Below are positions 44,621 to 53,961 of a stretch of 64,000 bases of DNA, one piece after another. A model generated the notes under the pieces. The model ran no database searches. It saw nothing but the letters and a program-made list of their open reading frames with translations, and had not been told where the DNA came from. The stretch comes from Pseudovibrio sp. Alg231-02. GTDB taxonomy: Bacteria; Pseudomonadota; Alphaproteobacteria; Rhizobiales; Stappiaceae. Numbering within the stretch: the stretch's first letter is position 1; every line of letters begins with the position of its first letter. The stretch covers positions 372,001 to 436,000 of the forward strand of contig NZ_FREX01000003.1 in the NCBI RefSeq assembly GCF_900143565.1, in the 5' to 3' direction. The position numbers and the translations under genes were made by a program.

Positions 44621-45565
44621 ATGTTACCCACATTAAAACAGCTTCAGTACTTCAAATCGCTGGCCAAACACCTGTCTTTTTCGAAGGCAGCAGAGGCTTG
44701 TTTCATCACGCAATCAACGCTTTCTGCCTCGATCAAGCAGTTGGAAGGCATACTTGGATGCGAGCTGCTGGACCGCTCTGGTCGCACGCTCGTTCTGACT
44801 GAAGCGGGAGAGAAGGTGCTTGAGAGGGCATCCTTGCTGTTGCGTGATGCGGAGGACCTTGTGCAGGGGGCTCGTGCGCAGAACAAGCCGTTGTGTGGCC
44901 GGTTCCGGTTGGGGGTGATCCCGTCTGTCGCTCCGTTTCTGCTGCCGCGCTTTCTGCCTCAGCTCAGAGAGCTTTATCCTGAGCTGCAATTGTTCCTTCG
45001 TGAGGATCTGTCGCGCAATCTGATGATTGCTTTGCGGGAAGGGCGCATTGATGCGGCACTGATGGCGCTGCCCTATGATACGACGGGGTTTAAATCTGCC
45101 GAGATTGGAAGAGATGATTTTTATCTGGCCGTGCCGAGCGTACACGCGCTGGCTGGCGCCCATGAAGTGATGATGGAAGATCTGGCAGATGAGGTGTTGT
45201 TGCTGCTGGAAGATGGCCACTGTTTGCGAAACCATGTGCTTGCCGCAACGGGAGGGCGTATGCTGACGGCAAATGAAGATGTACAAGCCACATCTTTATC
45301 AACACTTGTGCAAATGGTGGATAACGGCATCGGCGTCACTTTGGTGCCACGTATTGCAGTAGATGCAGATATCGACCGCGGGACCTCTTTGAAGCTGATC
45401 AAAATTGCCGACAAGAATGCGCGCCGGACGATTGGAATGGTCTGGAGGCGTAAATCTTCTTTTGAAGGAAATGCAAAATTACTTTGCAAGGCTCTGGAAC
45501 GCTTTATGGTTGAAACTCAAAGAGACGTCTCGGTTCCTCAAGATGTATCGGAGAAGAGTGCTTGA
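44621..45565 (+). CDS. oxyR: LysR-family hydrogen peroxide sensor OxyR
   Basis: 314 residues. The N-terminal HTH has LKQLQYFKSLAKHLSFSKAAEACFITQSTLSASIKQLEGILGCELLDR. The redox Cys is in LLLLEDGHCLRNHVL. The effector domain and the location next to ahpC support OxyR. It oxidises to an intramolecular disulfide in response to H2O2 and switches on peroxidases. ATG at 44621 is preferred over GTG at 44603. The 3' end overlaps mtgA by 4 bases. Confidence 0.9.
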   Translation: MLPTLKQLQYFKSLAKHLSFSKAAEACFITQSTLSASIKQLEGILGCELLDRSGRTLVLTEAGEKVLERASLLLRDAEDLVQGARAQNKPLCGRFRLGVIPSVAPFLLPRFLPQLRELYPELQLFLREDLSRNLMIALREGRIDAALMALPYDTTGFKSAEIGRDDFYLAVPSVHALAGAHEVMMEDLADEVLLLLEDGHCLRNHVLAATGGRMLTANEDVQATSLSTLVQMVDNGIGVTLVPRIAVDADIDRGTSLKLIKIADKNARRTIGMVWRRKSSFEGNAKLLCKALERFMVETQRDVSVPQDVSEKSA

Positions 45566-46278
45566 AAAAAGCGCATTCAAAGGAGAAACCAGAGCCATTA
45601 AAGCGCAGGATCAGGCGTTGGGTGTTGCGTACACTCGGGGTGCTTGTGGCTTTGCCGGTGGTGTTGACCCTGCTGTATTCTGTGGTTCCTCCATATTCCA
45701 GTTTGATGCTGTTTCGCGTTGTGACTGGTCAGCCCGTTTGGCGAGAATGGGTGCCTTTGGAAGAAATTTCCGTTAATTTACAACGTTCTGTGGTTGTCTC
45801 CGAGGATGCTACCTTCTGCACTCATGGCGGTGTTGACTGGCCTGCTGTGCGTGGGCAGGCCTGGAAGTTGTTTGAAGGCAAGCGGCCTCGGGGGGCGAGT
45901 ACCATCACTATGCAGCTTGCGAAGAACCTGTTCCTCTGGAATGACAGGGATTATCTGCGCAAAGTGCTGGAGGTACCTCTGGCGATGCTCATCGATACGG
46001 TGCTGTCAAAGCGGCGGGTGTTGGAGATCTATCTGAACGTTGCTGAATGGGGTCCGGGGATCTTTGGAGTGGAAGCTGCATCGCAAACTTTCTTTGGGAA
46101 AAGTGCTGCAAAACTTTCTGCGACTCAGGCCTCTTTGCTGGCTACAGCGCTCCCAAATCCAATTGCCAGGAACCCTGCAAAACCTAGCTCTGGACATCGC
46201 AGGCTTGCCGGTATAAACCGTAGCCGAGCTCAGGTGGCCGGCGAAGTGCTTAACTGTATTTCGGCGCCGGAGAGGTAG
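45562..46278 (+). CDS. mtgA: Monofunctional biosynthetic peptidoglycan transglycosylase
   Basis: 238 residues, GT51 family. One N-terminal membrane span (VLVALPVVLTLLYSVV), then VVVSEDATFCTHGGVDWPAV with the catalytic Glu, and RGASTITMQLAKNLFLW, the GT51 signature. It polymerises lipid II to glycan strands. It starts with TTG overlapping the oxyR stop (TTGA), so it is coupled to oxyR. This coupling is unexpected functionally. Confidence 0.93.
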   Translation: MKKAHSKEKPEPLKRRIRRWVLRTLGVLVALPVVLTLLYSVVPPYSSLMLFRVVTGQPVWREWVPLEEISVNLQRSVVVSEDATFCTHGGVDWPAVRGQAWKLFEGKRPRGASTITMQLAKNLFLWNDRDYLRKVLEVPLAMLIDTVLSKRRVLEIYLNVAEWGPGIFGVEAASQTFFGKSAAKLSATQASLLATALPNPIARNPAKPSSGHRRLAGINRSRAQVAGEVLNCISAPER

Positions 46279-46418
46279 TGCGAAATTATTTTCGTATAAG
46301 GACTGGCAAATCCTTCTGTTTGCCTGTATAACCCCCGCCAATCTGAGAGATTGTGTATTTCGCACGTTAACGCCGCGCTTGAGTGGCGCGTGCGCATGTG
46401 ACGAGAGAGAGAGCTACA

Positions 46419-46604
46419 ATGGCTGTTCCTAAGAAAAAAGTATCGCGTATGAAGCGCGGCTTTCGCCGTTCTACTGATGCTCTGGCACAACCAGCTTACG
46501 TGGAAGACAAGGATTCCGGCGAACTTCGTCGCCCGCACCATGTTGACCTGAAGAGTGGTATGTACCGGGGTCGTCAGATCCTTCAGGCTAAAGACGACGC
46601 TTAA
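46419..46604 (+). CDS. rpmF: 50S ribosomal protein L32
   Basis: 61 residues. [21 protein letters not shown] is the L32 N terminus. No zinc-finger Cys, which is usual in alphaproteobacteria. The ATG at 46419 is preceded by a purine-rich GAGAGAGAGAGC. It is monocistronic with a strong terminator; plsX and fabH are not adjacent. Confidence 0.96.
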   Translation: MAVPKKKVSRMKRGFRRSTDALAQPAYVEDKDSGELRRPHHVDLKSGMYRGRQILQAKDDA

Positions 46605-46636
46605 GTCTGAAGCGATCAGCGCGAGTTGATTTTGAG

Positions 46637-46668
46637 AAAGCCGTCCCTCGGGGCGGCTTTTTCTTTTT
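46637..46668 (+). terminator. Rho-independent terminator of rpmF
   Basis: AAAGCCGTCCC and GGGGCGGCTTT form the stem around CTC, followed by TTCTTTTT. Confidence 0.85.
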
Positions 46669-46706
46669 GTGGTGGTGAGAGAAGGTACCCGGATATAGAG
46701 CACAGT

Positions 46707-46734
46707 AAAACCGCCCCAAAGTGAGGCGGTTTTT
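46707..46734. terminator. Bidirectional terminator before the carboxylesterase gene
   Basis: AAAACCGCC pairs with GGCGGTTTT around a 9-base loop, with A and T tracts on both sides, between rpmF and the convergent carboxylesterase. Confidence 0.7.
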
Positions 46735-46765
46735 GTCATGCAACAACTACCAAGTATGGCAAACT

Positions 46766-48577
46766 CTAATTTGTGGCCTCTTGGATTGCTTGCAAAATGG
46801 CGTTGTAGTCGTATGACCTTGGTTGCCAGTCTGACAGCCAACTTGTGCAATCCCTTGAGTTGTAGATATTGTCTTTAAGGGGGCTATCTTCACTATTGAA
46901 GATATGAAGAAGCGGCATGTCTGAGCCTGCTTTCTCCCATTTTTTCCAGTTTGCATCAGGACCTGTTGTGTCGTGATTTTTTGCAAATGCAGCCCATGCA
47001 GTATTCATCTTCACTGCTAGTTTTTGCAAGGATGGATCACTGTTTGCCGGTAGTGAGTTGAAGACAAATGGGAGTTCTGCTGCGTGACATGAGTTGTCCC
47101 ATTGGTTGGCAGCGGCGCATACATTATTGAGTTTAACTGTACGAACCTTATTATCTGGCGGATCTAAATCCTGGATCGCATCTGTTTGGGTGAAATAATA
47201 GGCCCAAACTGGTTTCTGGTTAGAACTTTGATTTGCAAACATGTTTGAGCAGGAAAATGCAAAGTCATTGATAAGGTCAGAAAGAGCAGTATCAACGTTA
47301 TCAATAAGTCCGCCCATTTGAACAGGCGAGAAATTGTAAGCAGGATTATACCGGTCTTGTTTCATTAAGTTGTTTGGGCACGCGTTTGTTGAGCATTTAA
47401 ATAAGCTTTTGACCAGAGTACGATACTCAAAGGCTGTCAAAGCTGTTCCTGCTAAATTTGCGAAGTAAACGCCCTCGTCTTTGTTAAAGCCAAAAATTAG
47501 GGGCTTGGGGCTACCGTGGCGAATCTGCTCTGAGGGTTGTGCGGTAACAAAGGAGCCGTCCACGATTGGAGCAAATGGTAACGCTGCTGGTAAGCCGACG
47601 AATACATTGCTTATATTTCCAGCATACATTTTTTGAGCAGTGATAATGTCCTCAGTGGTTATTTTATCTTGTGGCGGGAGTTGGTCTGATTGTGCATCAG
47701 AGCATTTTGTTTTCCCTTCTATAGTAGCGTTTATGCACTTTATGAATTTCGTAGCCTGAGTATTTCCTTGCTTAGCTGTACGGTATTTGTAACCGATCGG
47801 ATTACTTTCCATTATTGCAGCATGGAAGTCACTTTTCGCCTGATCTGAAGATAGTAAGTGTAGGCCAGTTGACATTGCGCCTGCGCTCTCTCCGAAGAGG
47901 GTGACGTTGTTTTTATCACCACCTAATGCTGCAATGTTTTCTTGCACCCACTTTAAGGCTGCAACTTGGTCCTGCAGGCCATAGTTGCCACCGACTTGCG
48001 CGTCAGAAGTACCCGTAGAACCAAGGTCTATGAAGCCAAGTGCCCCAAGCCGATAGTTCAAAGTTACGAGGACCACACTCTGCTCAGTGGCAAAGCTCGT
48101 ACCATCATAAAGTACCTTTTGTGTGCTCTTATCTGGAAAGTCTGGTGGGTAAGCTGCGCTACTACTACCGGAAATAAAACCACCACCATGAATGAAGACC
48201 ATCACAGGATGACTCGCTTTTGAGTTCTCTTCTGTTTTCGGAGTCCAGATATTTAGGTAGAGGCAATCTTCGTCTTGTTTAACGCCAGCTGGTGGAGGGC
48301 CTGGGTAATTAGGTTGAGGGCAAATAGGGCCAAACTTAGTCGCGGGAGTCTTGGGACCATAGCTTGTGACCATCTCAGAAGGTGTCCAACGATCTGCTGT
48401 TGCGTACTGAATGCCTTTGAAGACGCTGTATTCTTTACCGTCGTTAGACTGAGTTTCTCCGCAGATAGATCCACCGCTATCTAAAGGCACACAGTATTCA
48501 TCTGCTGCTGCACTCATGGATAATGCACTGCATCCGAGGCCGATTAGTGTGGCGGCGGCGAGGTGTAGGGGTCTCAT
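46766..48577 (-). CDS. Secreted type-B carboxylesterase
   Basis: 603 residues. Signal peptide ends ALSMSAAA. The enzyme part has EDCLYLNIWTP, VMVFIHGGGFISGSSS (oxyanion hole), and FGESAGAMSTG with the catalytic Ser. Six or more Cys fit a periplasmic disulfide-bonded enzyme. Type-B esterases, related to cholinesterases, hydrolyse many esters. It is more AT-rich than its neighbours, which suggests acquisition. Monocistronic between two terminators. Confidence 0.9.
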   Translation of the reverse strand: MRPLHLAAATLIGLGCSALSMSAAADEYCVPLDSGGSICGETQSNDGKEYSVFKGIQYATADRWTPSEMVTSYGPKTPATKFGPICPQPNYPGPPPAGVKQDEDCLYLNIWTPKTEENSKASHPVMVFIHGGGFISGSSSAAYPPDFPDKSTQKVLYDGTSFATEQSVVLVTLNYRLGALGFIDLGSTGTSDAQVGGNYGLQDQVAALKWVQENIAALGGDKNNVTLFGESAGAMSTGLHLLSSDQAKSDFHAAIMESNPIGYKYRTAKQGNTQATKFIKCINATIEGKTKCSDAQSDQLPPQDKITTEDIITAQKMYAGNISNVFVGLPAALPFAPIVDGSFVTAQPSEQIRHGSPKPLIFGFNKDEGVYFANLAGTALTAFEYRTLVKSLFKCSTNACPNNLMKQDRYNPAYNFSPVQMGGLIDNVDTALSDLINDFAFSCSNMFANQSSNQKPVWAYYFTQTDAIQDLDPPDNKVRTVKLNNVCAAANQWDNSCHAAELPFVFNSLPANSDPSLQKLAVKMNTAWAAFAKNHDTTGPDANWKKWEKAGSDMPLLHIFNSEDSPLKDNIYNSRDCTSWLSDWQPRSYDYNAILQAIQEATN

Positions 48578-48726
48578 TGTTTTGTCTCACTTCATTTTGA
48601 GATTGACGAAGCAAGTATGAAACTGAGAGGCGGAATATCTGGTTGAGTCTACAAAGGAAAACTTGCGAGCTTTGGTAGCATTCAGGAAACAATGAATTAT
48701 CAATATTGATAATGTGGCATGGCAGC

Positions 48727-48757
48727 AAAAAGCCGCAGCTGGTTGAACTGCGGCTTT
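48727..48757 (-). terminator. Terminator of phaB
   Basis: The minus strand reads AAAGCCGCAG, a 9-base loop, CTGCGGCTTTTT. It lies 30 bases after the phaB stop. Confidence 0.75.
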
Positions 48758-48786
48758 GAAGCTTACGGTGTCGGCTGTTCTGCGTA

Positions 48787-49515
48787 TTAGCCGTTTGCGA
48801 CGTATTGGGCGCCGTTGATGGTCATGACGGAGCCGGTGACGAAGGCTGCGGCTGTGGAGGCGAGGTAGCAGACCATGCCTGCGATCTCTTCTGCCTTACC
48901 GAGGCGACCCACCGGGATCTGGCCGATGATGCCTTCCAGAACCTTCTCAGGGACAGCAGCGACCATATCAGTGTCGATATAGCCTGGGCAGATGCAGTTC
49001 ACGGTGATGCCCTTGCGCGCTGTTTCTTGCGCCAGTGCTTTTGTGAAGCCGATCACGCCTGCTTTTGCTGCGGAGTAGTTGGTCTGGCCGATCTGGCCTT
49101 TCTGTCCATTGATGGAAGAAATGTTGATGATGCGGCCAATGCCACGCTCGCGCATGCCATCCAGAACCGGGCGGCTCATTGTGAACATTGAGTCGAGGTT
49201 GGTTTTCATCACGGCGGTCCACTGGTCATAATCCATCTTGTGGAACCAGCCATCGCGGGTGATGCCCGCGTTGTTTACGAGAACTTCGACCGGGCCGAGC
49301 TCTTCTGCCACCTGAGCAATACCTGCTTCACAGGCCTTAGGGTCCGCTACATCCCATTTGTAAACACTGATGCCGGTTTCTGCGCTGAATTTATCAGCCG
49401 CTTCCGTGTTGCCTGCATACGTTGCGGCAACTGTGTATCCTGCATCCTTCAATCCTTTGGAAATCGCTGCGCCGATGCCACGCGTTCCTCCGGTTACAAT
49501 TGCTACCCTGCTCAT
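48787..49515 (-). CDS. phaB: Acetoacetyl-CoA reductase PhaB
   Basis: 242 residues, short-chain dehydrogenase. GGTRGIGAAIS binds NADPH; NNAG, S-x12-YSAAKAG is the Ser-Tyr-Lys triad. It reduces acetoacetyl-CoA to (R)-3-hydroxybutyryl-CoA for polyhydroxybutyrate. FabG-like enzymes look alike, but position after phaA makes PhaB the best name. Starts after GGGGAGTATATCG. Confidence 0.93.
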   Translation of the reverse strand: MSRVAIVTGGTRGIGAAISKGLKDAGYTVAATYAGNTEAADKFSAETGISVYKWDVADPKACEAGIAQVAEELGPVEVLVNNAGITRDGWFHKMDYDQWTAVMKTNLDSMFTMSRPVLDGMRERGIGRIINISSINGQKGQIGQTNYSAAKAGVIGFTKALAQETARKGITVNCICPGYIDTDMVAAVPEKVLEGIIGQIPVGRLGKAEEIAGMVCYLASTAAAFVTGSVMTINGAQYVANG

Positions 49516-49684
49516 CGATATACTCCCCGCCTTAGGAATAAAATATTGGAACCCACTACTACAGGTAATAATAATGACGGAGCAAAGACAACTCCGTCAT
49601 TAGTTAGGGAATTGACTTGAACTTTACGCAGGGACCATAAAGCTCAATTATTCCAATTAGGTGACATTACTACCAATGTTGAGG

Positions 49685-50869
49685 TTATTTTCTCTCAACA
49701 CACAGTGCGATACCCATACCTCCACCAATGCATAGGGTTGCCAGGCCTTTTTTCTTCTCTTCGCGCTTCATTTCATGCAGAAGAGTTACAAGTACTCGCG
49801 CGCCGGATGCACCAATTGGATGACCAAGAGCGATTGCGCCGCCGTTGACGTTGAGCTTGTCTGAGTCGATTCCCAGTTCCTGACCAACGGCAAGAGCCTG
49901 CGCTGCGAAGGCTTCGTTTGCTTCGATGAGGTCGAGGTCATCAATAGCCCAGCCAGCTTTTTCGAGTGCTTTTTTAGAAGCAGGGATTGGGCCAAGACCC
50001 ATGTATGCAGGATCAACACCAGCAGTTGCCCATGACTTGATGGTTGCCAGCGGTTTCAGGCCACGCTTTTCAGCTGCATCTGCGCTCATCAAAACAAGAG
50101 CTGCTGCACCATCGTTGATGCCGGATGCGTTGGCTGCGGTTACGGTGCCTTCTTTTTTGAATGCCGGGCGCAGTTTCTGCATTGTGGAGATTTCAGCGCC
50201 CATGCGGATGAATTCATCATCTTCCACCACGCGCTCAGTTCTGCGCTCTTTTACGGTGATTGGAGTGATTTCGTCTTTGAACTTGCCAGCTTTCAGAGCA
50301 GCTTCCGCTTTGTTCTGAGAGGAGACAGCGAACTCGTCCTGAGCTTCACGGGTGATCTGGTACTTTTCTGCGATGTTTTCTGCAGTGATACCCATGTGAT
50401 AGCCTTGGAACGCATCAATCAGGCCGTCCTTCAGCATGGTGTCGGTCATGGAGTAGTCACCCATTTTCACGCCGGCACGCAAGCTCTGGCAGTGTGGGGA
50501 CAGGGTCATGTTTTCCTGACCGCCTGCAACGATGATATCTGCATCGCCAGACTGGATCTGCTGCATGCCCATAGCGACAGCGCGCAGGCCTGACCCGCAA
50601 ACCTGGTTGATGACGATAGCGGTCGAATCATCTGCCATGCCAGCGTTGATCGCTGCCTGACGTGCCGGGTTCTGACCGAGACCAGAAGTGAGCACGTGGC
50701 CGAAGATAACTTCGTTGACGTCGTTTGCTTCCACTTTCGCCTGATCAAGTGCTGACTTGATAACCGCGGTGCCGAGGTCTTGAGCTGGGGTGTTGGCGTA
50801 GGACCCGTTGAAGGATCCGATTGGGGTACGTGTCGCGCTTACAATTACAACATCATTAGGCGAGGTCAT
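49685..50869 (-). CDS. phaA: Acetyl-CoA acetyltransferase PhaA
   Basis: 394 residues, thiolase. The nucleophilic Cys is in VNQVCGSGLRAV, the His in GGAIALGHPIGASG and the second Cys in CIGGGMG. It joins two acetyl-CoA to acetoacetyl-CoA, the first step of PHB synthesis. ATG at 50869 has GGAG upstream; TTG two codons before is in frame. It is followed by phaB after about 170 bases and divergent from phaR. Confidence 0.95.
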   Translation of the reverse strand: MTSPNDVVIVSATRTPIGSFNGSYANTPAQDLGTAVIKSALDQAKVEANDVNEVIFGHVLTSGLGQNPARQAAINAGMADDSTAIVINQVCGSGLRAVAMGMQQIQSGDADIIVAGGQENMTLSPHCQSLRAGVKMGDYSMTDTMLKDGLIDAFQGYHMGITAENIAEKYQITREAQDEFAVSSQNKAEAALKAGKFKDEITPITVKERRTERVVEDDEFIRMGAEISTMQKLRPAFKKEGTVTAANASGINDGAAALVLMSADAAEKRGLKPLATIKSWATAGVDPAYMGLGPIPASKKALEKAGWAIDDLDLIEANEAFAAQALAVGQELGIDSDKLNVNGGAIALGHPIGASGARVLVTLLHEMKREEKKKGLATLCIGGGMGIALCVERK

Positions 50870-51220
50870 GTGCAATTCTCCAATATTTGTGCAATGCGGG
50901 ACTTCTTATTCGCACGCAAATCACCAGGGCGGGCAGCCATGCTGGTGCAATGCAGCATAAGAGATCCTTCGAACTCGTAGAATACCTAATGGGCAGACTA
51001 TTCAATTTGTAGGGGGGAAAGCCAGATGAATTCGATAATTCCAATTAAGACCATAGTAGACCAATGAAACCGCTAGCGTGAAAGGTGGGATTTAGCTTAC
51101 TCTGCGGCTTACTAGTTAATCTCGTATGTAAAAAATATGGGATCAGGGGGGAGCTGGCTGGAGCAAATTGGGATAGTGTTCCAGATCAGCCATAATAGCG
51201 CATTGAGGTACTCAAATCTG
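50870..51220. promoter_or_regulatory. Divergent phaA-phaR promoter region
   Basis: 351 bases. It contains an inverted repeat ATGCTG-N8-CAGCAT at 50939-50958, around the TGC/GCA motif expected for PhaR operators in Paracoccus and Rhodobacter, plus two further GTGCAAT-type copies near the phaA start (50871-50896). PhaR binding is inferred. Confidence 0.5.
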
Positions 51221-51838
51221 ATGGCTAAGACAAACGAAGCCACTATCATCAAGAAGTACGCCAACCGGCGGCTCTACAATACTGGAACCAGCACCTATGT
51301 GACTCTCGAGGATCTTGCGGTGATGGTGAAGGATGAAGATGACTTCGTCGTCATTGACGCCAAATCCGGTGATGACATCACCCGGACTGTTCTGACGCAG
51401 ATTATCTTTGAGCAGGAAAGCAAGGGGCAGAACCTTCTTCCAATTACCTTCCTGCGCCAGCTGATCCGGTTTTACGGTGACAGCATGCAAAACCTCGTGC
51501 CGAGCTATCTGGAATTCTCCATGTCCTCTCTCACACGAGAGCAAGAGAAGTTGCGCAGCCAGATGAACCAGAACTTTGGCTCCTCTGCCTTTGAGGTTCT
51601 GGAAGATCAGGTGAAGCGCAATGCAGATATGTTTGACCGTGCGATGAAGATGTTCCTGCCGTTTGATGGGGCAAATCCTGCGGATATGACGGGGCAAGCT
51701 CAAGCACCGGAAAAGGAAGCTGCGCCTAAACCTGCAGAAACGCAGGCCAGCAGCGGCGATATTTCTGACCTGAAAGAGCAGCTTGCAGAAATGCAAAAGC
51801 AGATCGCGGCTCTTGCGGCGGCCAAAAAAGACGCCTGA
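51221..51838 (+). CDS. phaR: PHB synthesis repressor PhaR
   Basis: 205 residues. IIKKYANRRLYNTGTSTYVTLEDLAVMVKDEDDFVVIDAKSGDDITRTVLTQII is the PHB/PHA accumulation regulator DNA-binding domain. The C-terminal part has coiled-coil potential (DLKEQLAEMQKQIAALAAAKK). PhaR represses phasin genes until PHB granules sequester it. ATG at 51221 is taken; the frame extends to 51137. Confidence 0.94.
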   Translation: MAKTNEATIIKKYANRRLYNTGTSTYVTLEDLAVMVKDEDDFVVIDAKSGDDITRTVLTQIIFEQESKGQNLLPITFLRQLIRFYGDSMQNLVPSYLEFSMSSLTREQEKLRSQMNQNFGSSAFEVLEDQVKRNADMFDRAMKMFLPFDGANPADMTGQAQAPEKEAAPKPAETQASSGDISDLKEQLAEMQKQIAALAAAKKDA

Positions 51839-51891
51839 TACACGCACATTGCTGCTGAGTTATGGAAGCCGGAGGGATGCCTTCGGCTTTT

Positions 51892-52596
51892 TTAATAGAT
51901 CCACGGGAACAAGCGGCAGGGGACCTTCTCAGTATAGGTTGTGTAACCTTCGCAGTTGCTGGTGAGGGTTTTTTCTTCAGTTCTCATCAGCGGCAGGAAG
52001 CCGAGGATGATGAGCGGGATTGCGAGGAAGGCGAAGAGTTTTGAGCCCAGTATCATGGAAAGGCCTGCGATGCAGAACATGAGGCCGAGATACATGGGGT
52101 GACGGACCAGTGCGTACGGTCCGCAGCTTTCAACGCATTGCTGCTCGCTCAGGTCTATTTGAGGTGTTGGCTTGGCGAAGGGGCTTTTGCTGAAGGTCCA
52201 GACGATGAGAATGACACCGCACAGGAAGAGGAACAGGCCTCTGAGGATTGGTTTCACGTCTCCTGTTTGAGGCAGGATATGCCAGAGGTGAGCGTCCAGA
52301 GCAGCGAGCAGGAAGTAGACGAAGATCACTCCAAACAGAATGAGAGTGGCGCGTTTGTCTCCCTTCAGGGCCTTTGAGGGGAACGAGGTGCGTTCTTTGA
52401 ACAGCCAGGGATTTATGCGGGCGAGCCATAAGCCTACGCCGACTTGTGCGAAGTAAACCAGTGCAACAATCATCAAGCCTCGCGGCCATGCCAGTGATGA
52501 TCCTGCGAAAGCGATGGACGGCAAGATGGCGAGCGCGATGAAGACCGCGAGCATCGCTGAGCTTATGGTCAGACGTAGGTACAGACTTCTCTCCAT
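51892..52596 (-). CDS. Isoprenylcysteine methyltransferase-like membrane protein
   Basis: 234 residues with six to seven membrane spans. CGPYALVRHPMYLGLMFCIAG followed by RTEEKTLTSN.CEGYTTYTEKVPCRLFPWIY is the PEMT/ICMT-type SAM-binding segment. Family members methylate isoprenylcysteine or lipids; the bacterial substrates are largely unknown. ATG at 52596 is chosen over TTG at 52623. Convergent with phaR. Confidence 0.82.
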   Translation of the reverse strand: MERSLYLRLTISSAMLAVFIALAILPSIAFAGSSLAWPRGLMIVALVYFAQVGVGLWLARINPWLFKERTSFPSKALKGDKRATLILFGVIFVYFLLAALDAHLWHILPQTGDVKPILRGLFLFLCGVILIVWTFSKSPFAKPTPQIDLSEQQCVESCGPYALVRHPMYLGLMFCIAGLSMILGSKLFAFLAIPLIILGFLPLMRTEEKTLTSNCEGYTTYTEKVPCRLFPWIY

Positions 52597-52697
52597 CTCA
52601 ACTTGCGTGTGTTGCAATTGCACAAGTTTACGGAGAGAAACCGTCTTTGAGGCGAACAGATTGCTGGTCTGCTGAATACCCGGTTAGTGGGATGTTT

Positions 52698-53330
52698 CTA
52701 ATTCGCCGGAACCTGCTCATTGATCAGTCCCAGTGTGCGAATGTAACTGGCGAACGCTGGTTCTGTGGTGAACTGATAAGCGGTCAGGCCTGCTTCGCGG
52801 GCGCCTTCCACATTGTCGAGGCGGTCATCCACGAACAGGGTTTCTTCTGGTTGGAAGCCGTACTTCTCACAGACTGTCAGGTAGATGTTCGGGTCTGGTT
52901 TGCGGGTTCCAAATTCAGCGGAGGCATGGCCGCGGTCACCAAAGATTGGCTCCAGTGCTGGAGCGACTTCATAGAGCGCGTCTTTCAGCATCATGCCGTT
53001 GTTGGTGAGCAATGCGACTTCGTGGTTTTGTTTGATTGCTTCCACATGGGAGAGCATATCCGGCCATTCGGTCATCATGTCCCGGCGGATTTTGACCCAC
53101 GTTTCACGTGAAATAGGATGGCCCAGAAGCCGTTGATACTGCGAGAGGTATTCTGCTGCGGTGTGCGGCGTGCCGGCTTCGGCAGCGTTTTCTTCTGGTC
53201 CCTTAAAGACGATATGATCGATCTCTTCGGCTGGTTTGCCGGTCATGTCAGCGAGGACATTCAGACGGTAGGGGTGGTCATAATCGTAAAGGACGTTGTC
53301 CATATCAAAAATAACAAAGCGAATGGGCAT
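52698..53330 (-). CDS. HAD-superfamily hydrolase (subfamily IA)
   Basis: 210 residues. Motif I FVIFDMDNVLYDYD, motif II LLTNNG, motif III the Lys in GTRKPDPNIY, motif IV LFVDDRLDNVEGA. These make a haloacid dehalogenase-type phosphatase with an alpha-helical cap. The substrate is unknown. It begins at ATG 53330. A parS-like palindrome lies inside this gene. Confidence 0.88.
   Translation of the reverse strand: MPIRFVIFDMDNVLYDYDHPYRLNVLADMTGKPAEEIDHIVFKGPEENAAEAGTPHTAAEYLSQYQRLLGHPISRETWVKIRRDMMTEWPDMLSHVEAIKQNHEVALLTNNGMMLKDALYEVAPALEPIFGDRGHASAEFGTRKPDPNIYLTVCEKYGFQPEETLFVDDRLDNVEGAREAGLTAYQFTTEPAFASYIRTLGLINEQVPAN
53100..53115. promoter_or_regulatory. parS-like ParB binding site
   Basis: CGTTTCACGTGAAATA, 14 of 16 positions identical to the parS consensus TGTTTCACGTGAAACA, within the HAD gene. 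The 12-base core TTTCACGTGAAA also occurs at 10162-10173. Confidence 0.65.
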
Positions 53331-53414
53331 GGGTACCAATCTGAAATGAAGTGAACCGTGATGGTGGTGCAGTTGCTGGGCGCAATATAGTCCAGCAACT
53401 GCGGTAAAGTTGTG

Positions 53415-53846
53415 TCAGCCTGCGTCAGCCGTGAAACCAGCTGCCTCAATGCCTGCAATGGCTGAAGCTTCGTCGTTTTCGGATGTGTCGCCGGTGATGC
53501 CGACTGCGCCGAGAATTTCGCCGTCAGTGTTGCGGACCAGAACGCCGCCCGGCACAGGCACAATGCCGCCACCTGCAACGCCGTTGAGTGCCTGCACGAA
53601 GTGAGGACGGCTTTGGGCGTTGTCGTTGAGCCAGCGGGACCCTGCACCAACGGCTACGGCGCCATAGGCTTTGCCCATTGCGATTTGTGGGCGCAAAATT
53701 GATGAGCCATCCTGACGTTCGAGCGCGACGAGGTGGCCGCCTGCATCCAGTACAGCGACGGTGAGCGGTTTGAGGCCAAGTTCGCTTCCCTTAGCCTGTG
53801 CTGCTGAGATGATTGTCCGGGCGTGATCAAGATTGAATTGCACCAT
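53415..53846 (-). CDS. GlcG/HbpS-family heme-binding protein
   Basis: 143 residues. LTVAVLDAGGHLVALERQDGSSILRPQIAMGKAYGAVAVG and GVLVRNTDGEILGAVGITGDTSENDEASAIAGIEAAGF are typical of the GlcG/HbpS family (heme-degrading or heme-binding). No signal peptide, so cytoplasmic. The function in most bacteria is unsettled. It is divergent from ggt. Confidence 0.9.
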   Translation of the reverse strand: MVQFNLDHARTIISAAQAKGSELGLKPLTVAVLDAGGHLVALERQDGSSILRPQIAMGKAYGAVAVGAGSRWLNDNAQSRPHFVQALNGVAGGGIVPVPGGVLVRNTDGEILGAVGITGDTSENDEASAIAGIEAAGFTADAG

Positions 53847-53961
53847 AAGTATTTCCTGATAGGTTTTGCTGAATCACCCTGTTTTAGCAGAGGATGATGA
53901 TGCGGGGAATTCTTCGTTAGGGGACCGGAGATTCACTGGTAATTACAAAGAGGGATTTTTC

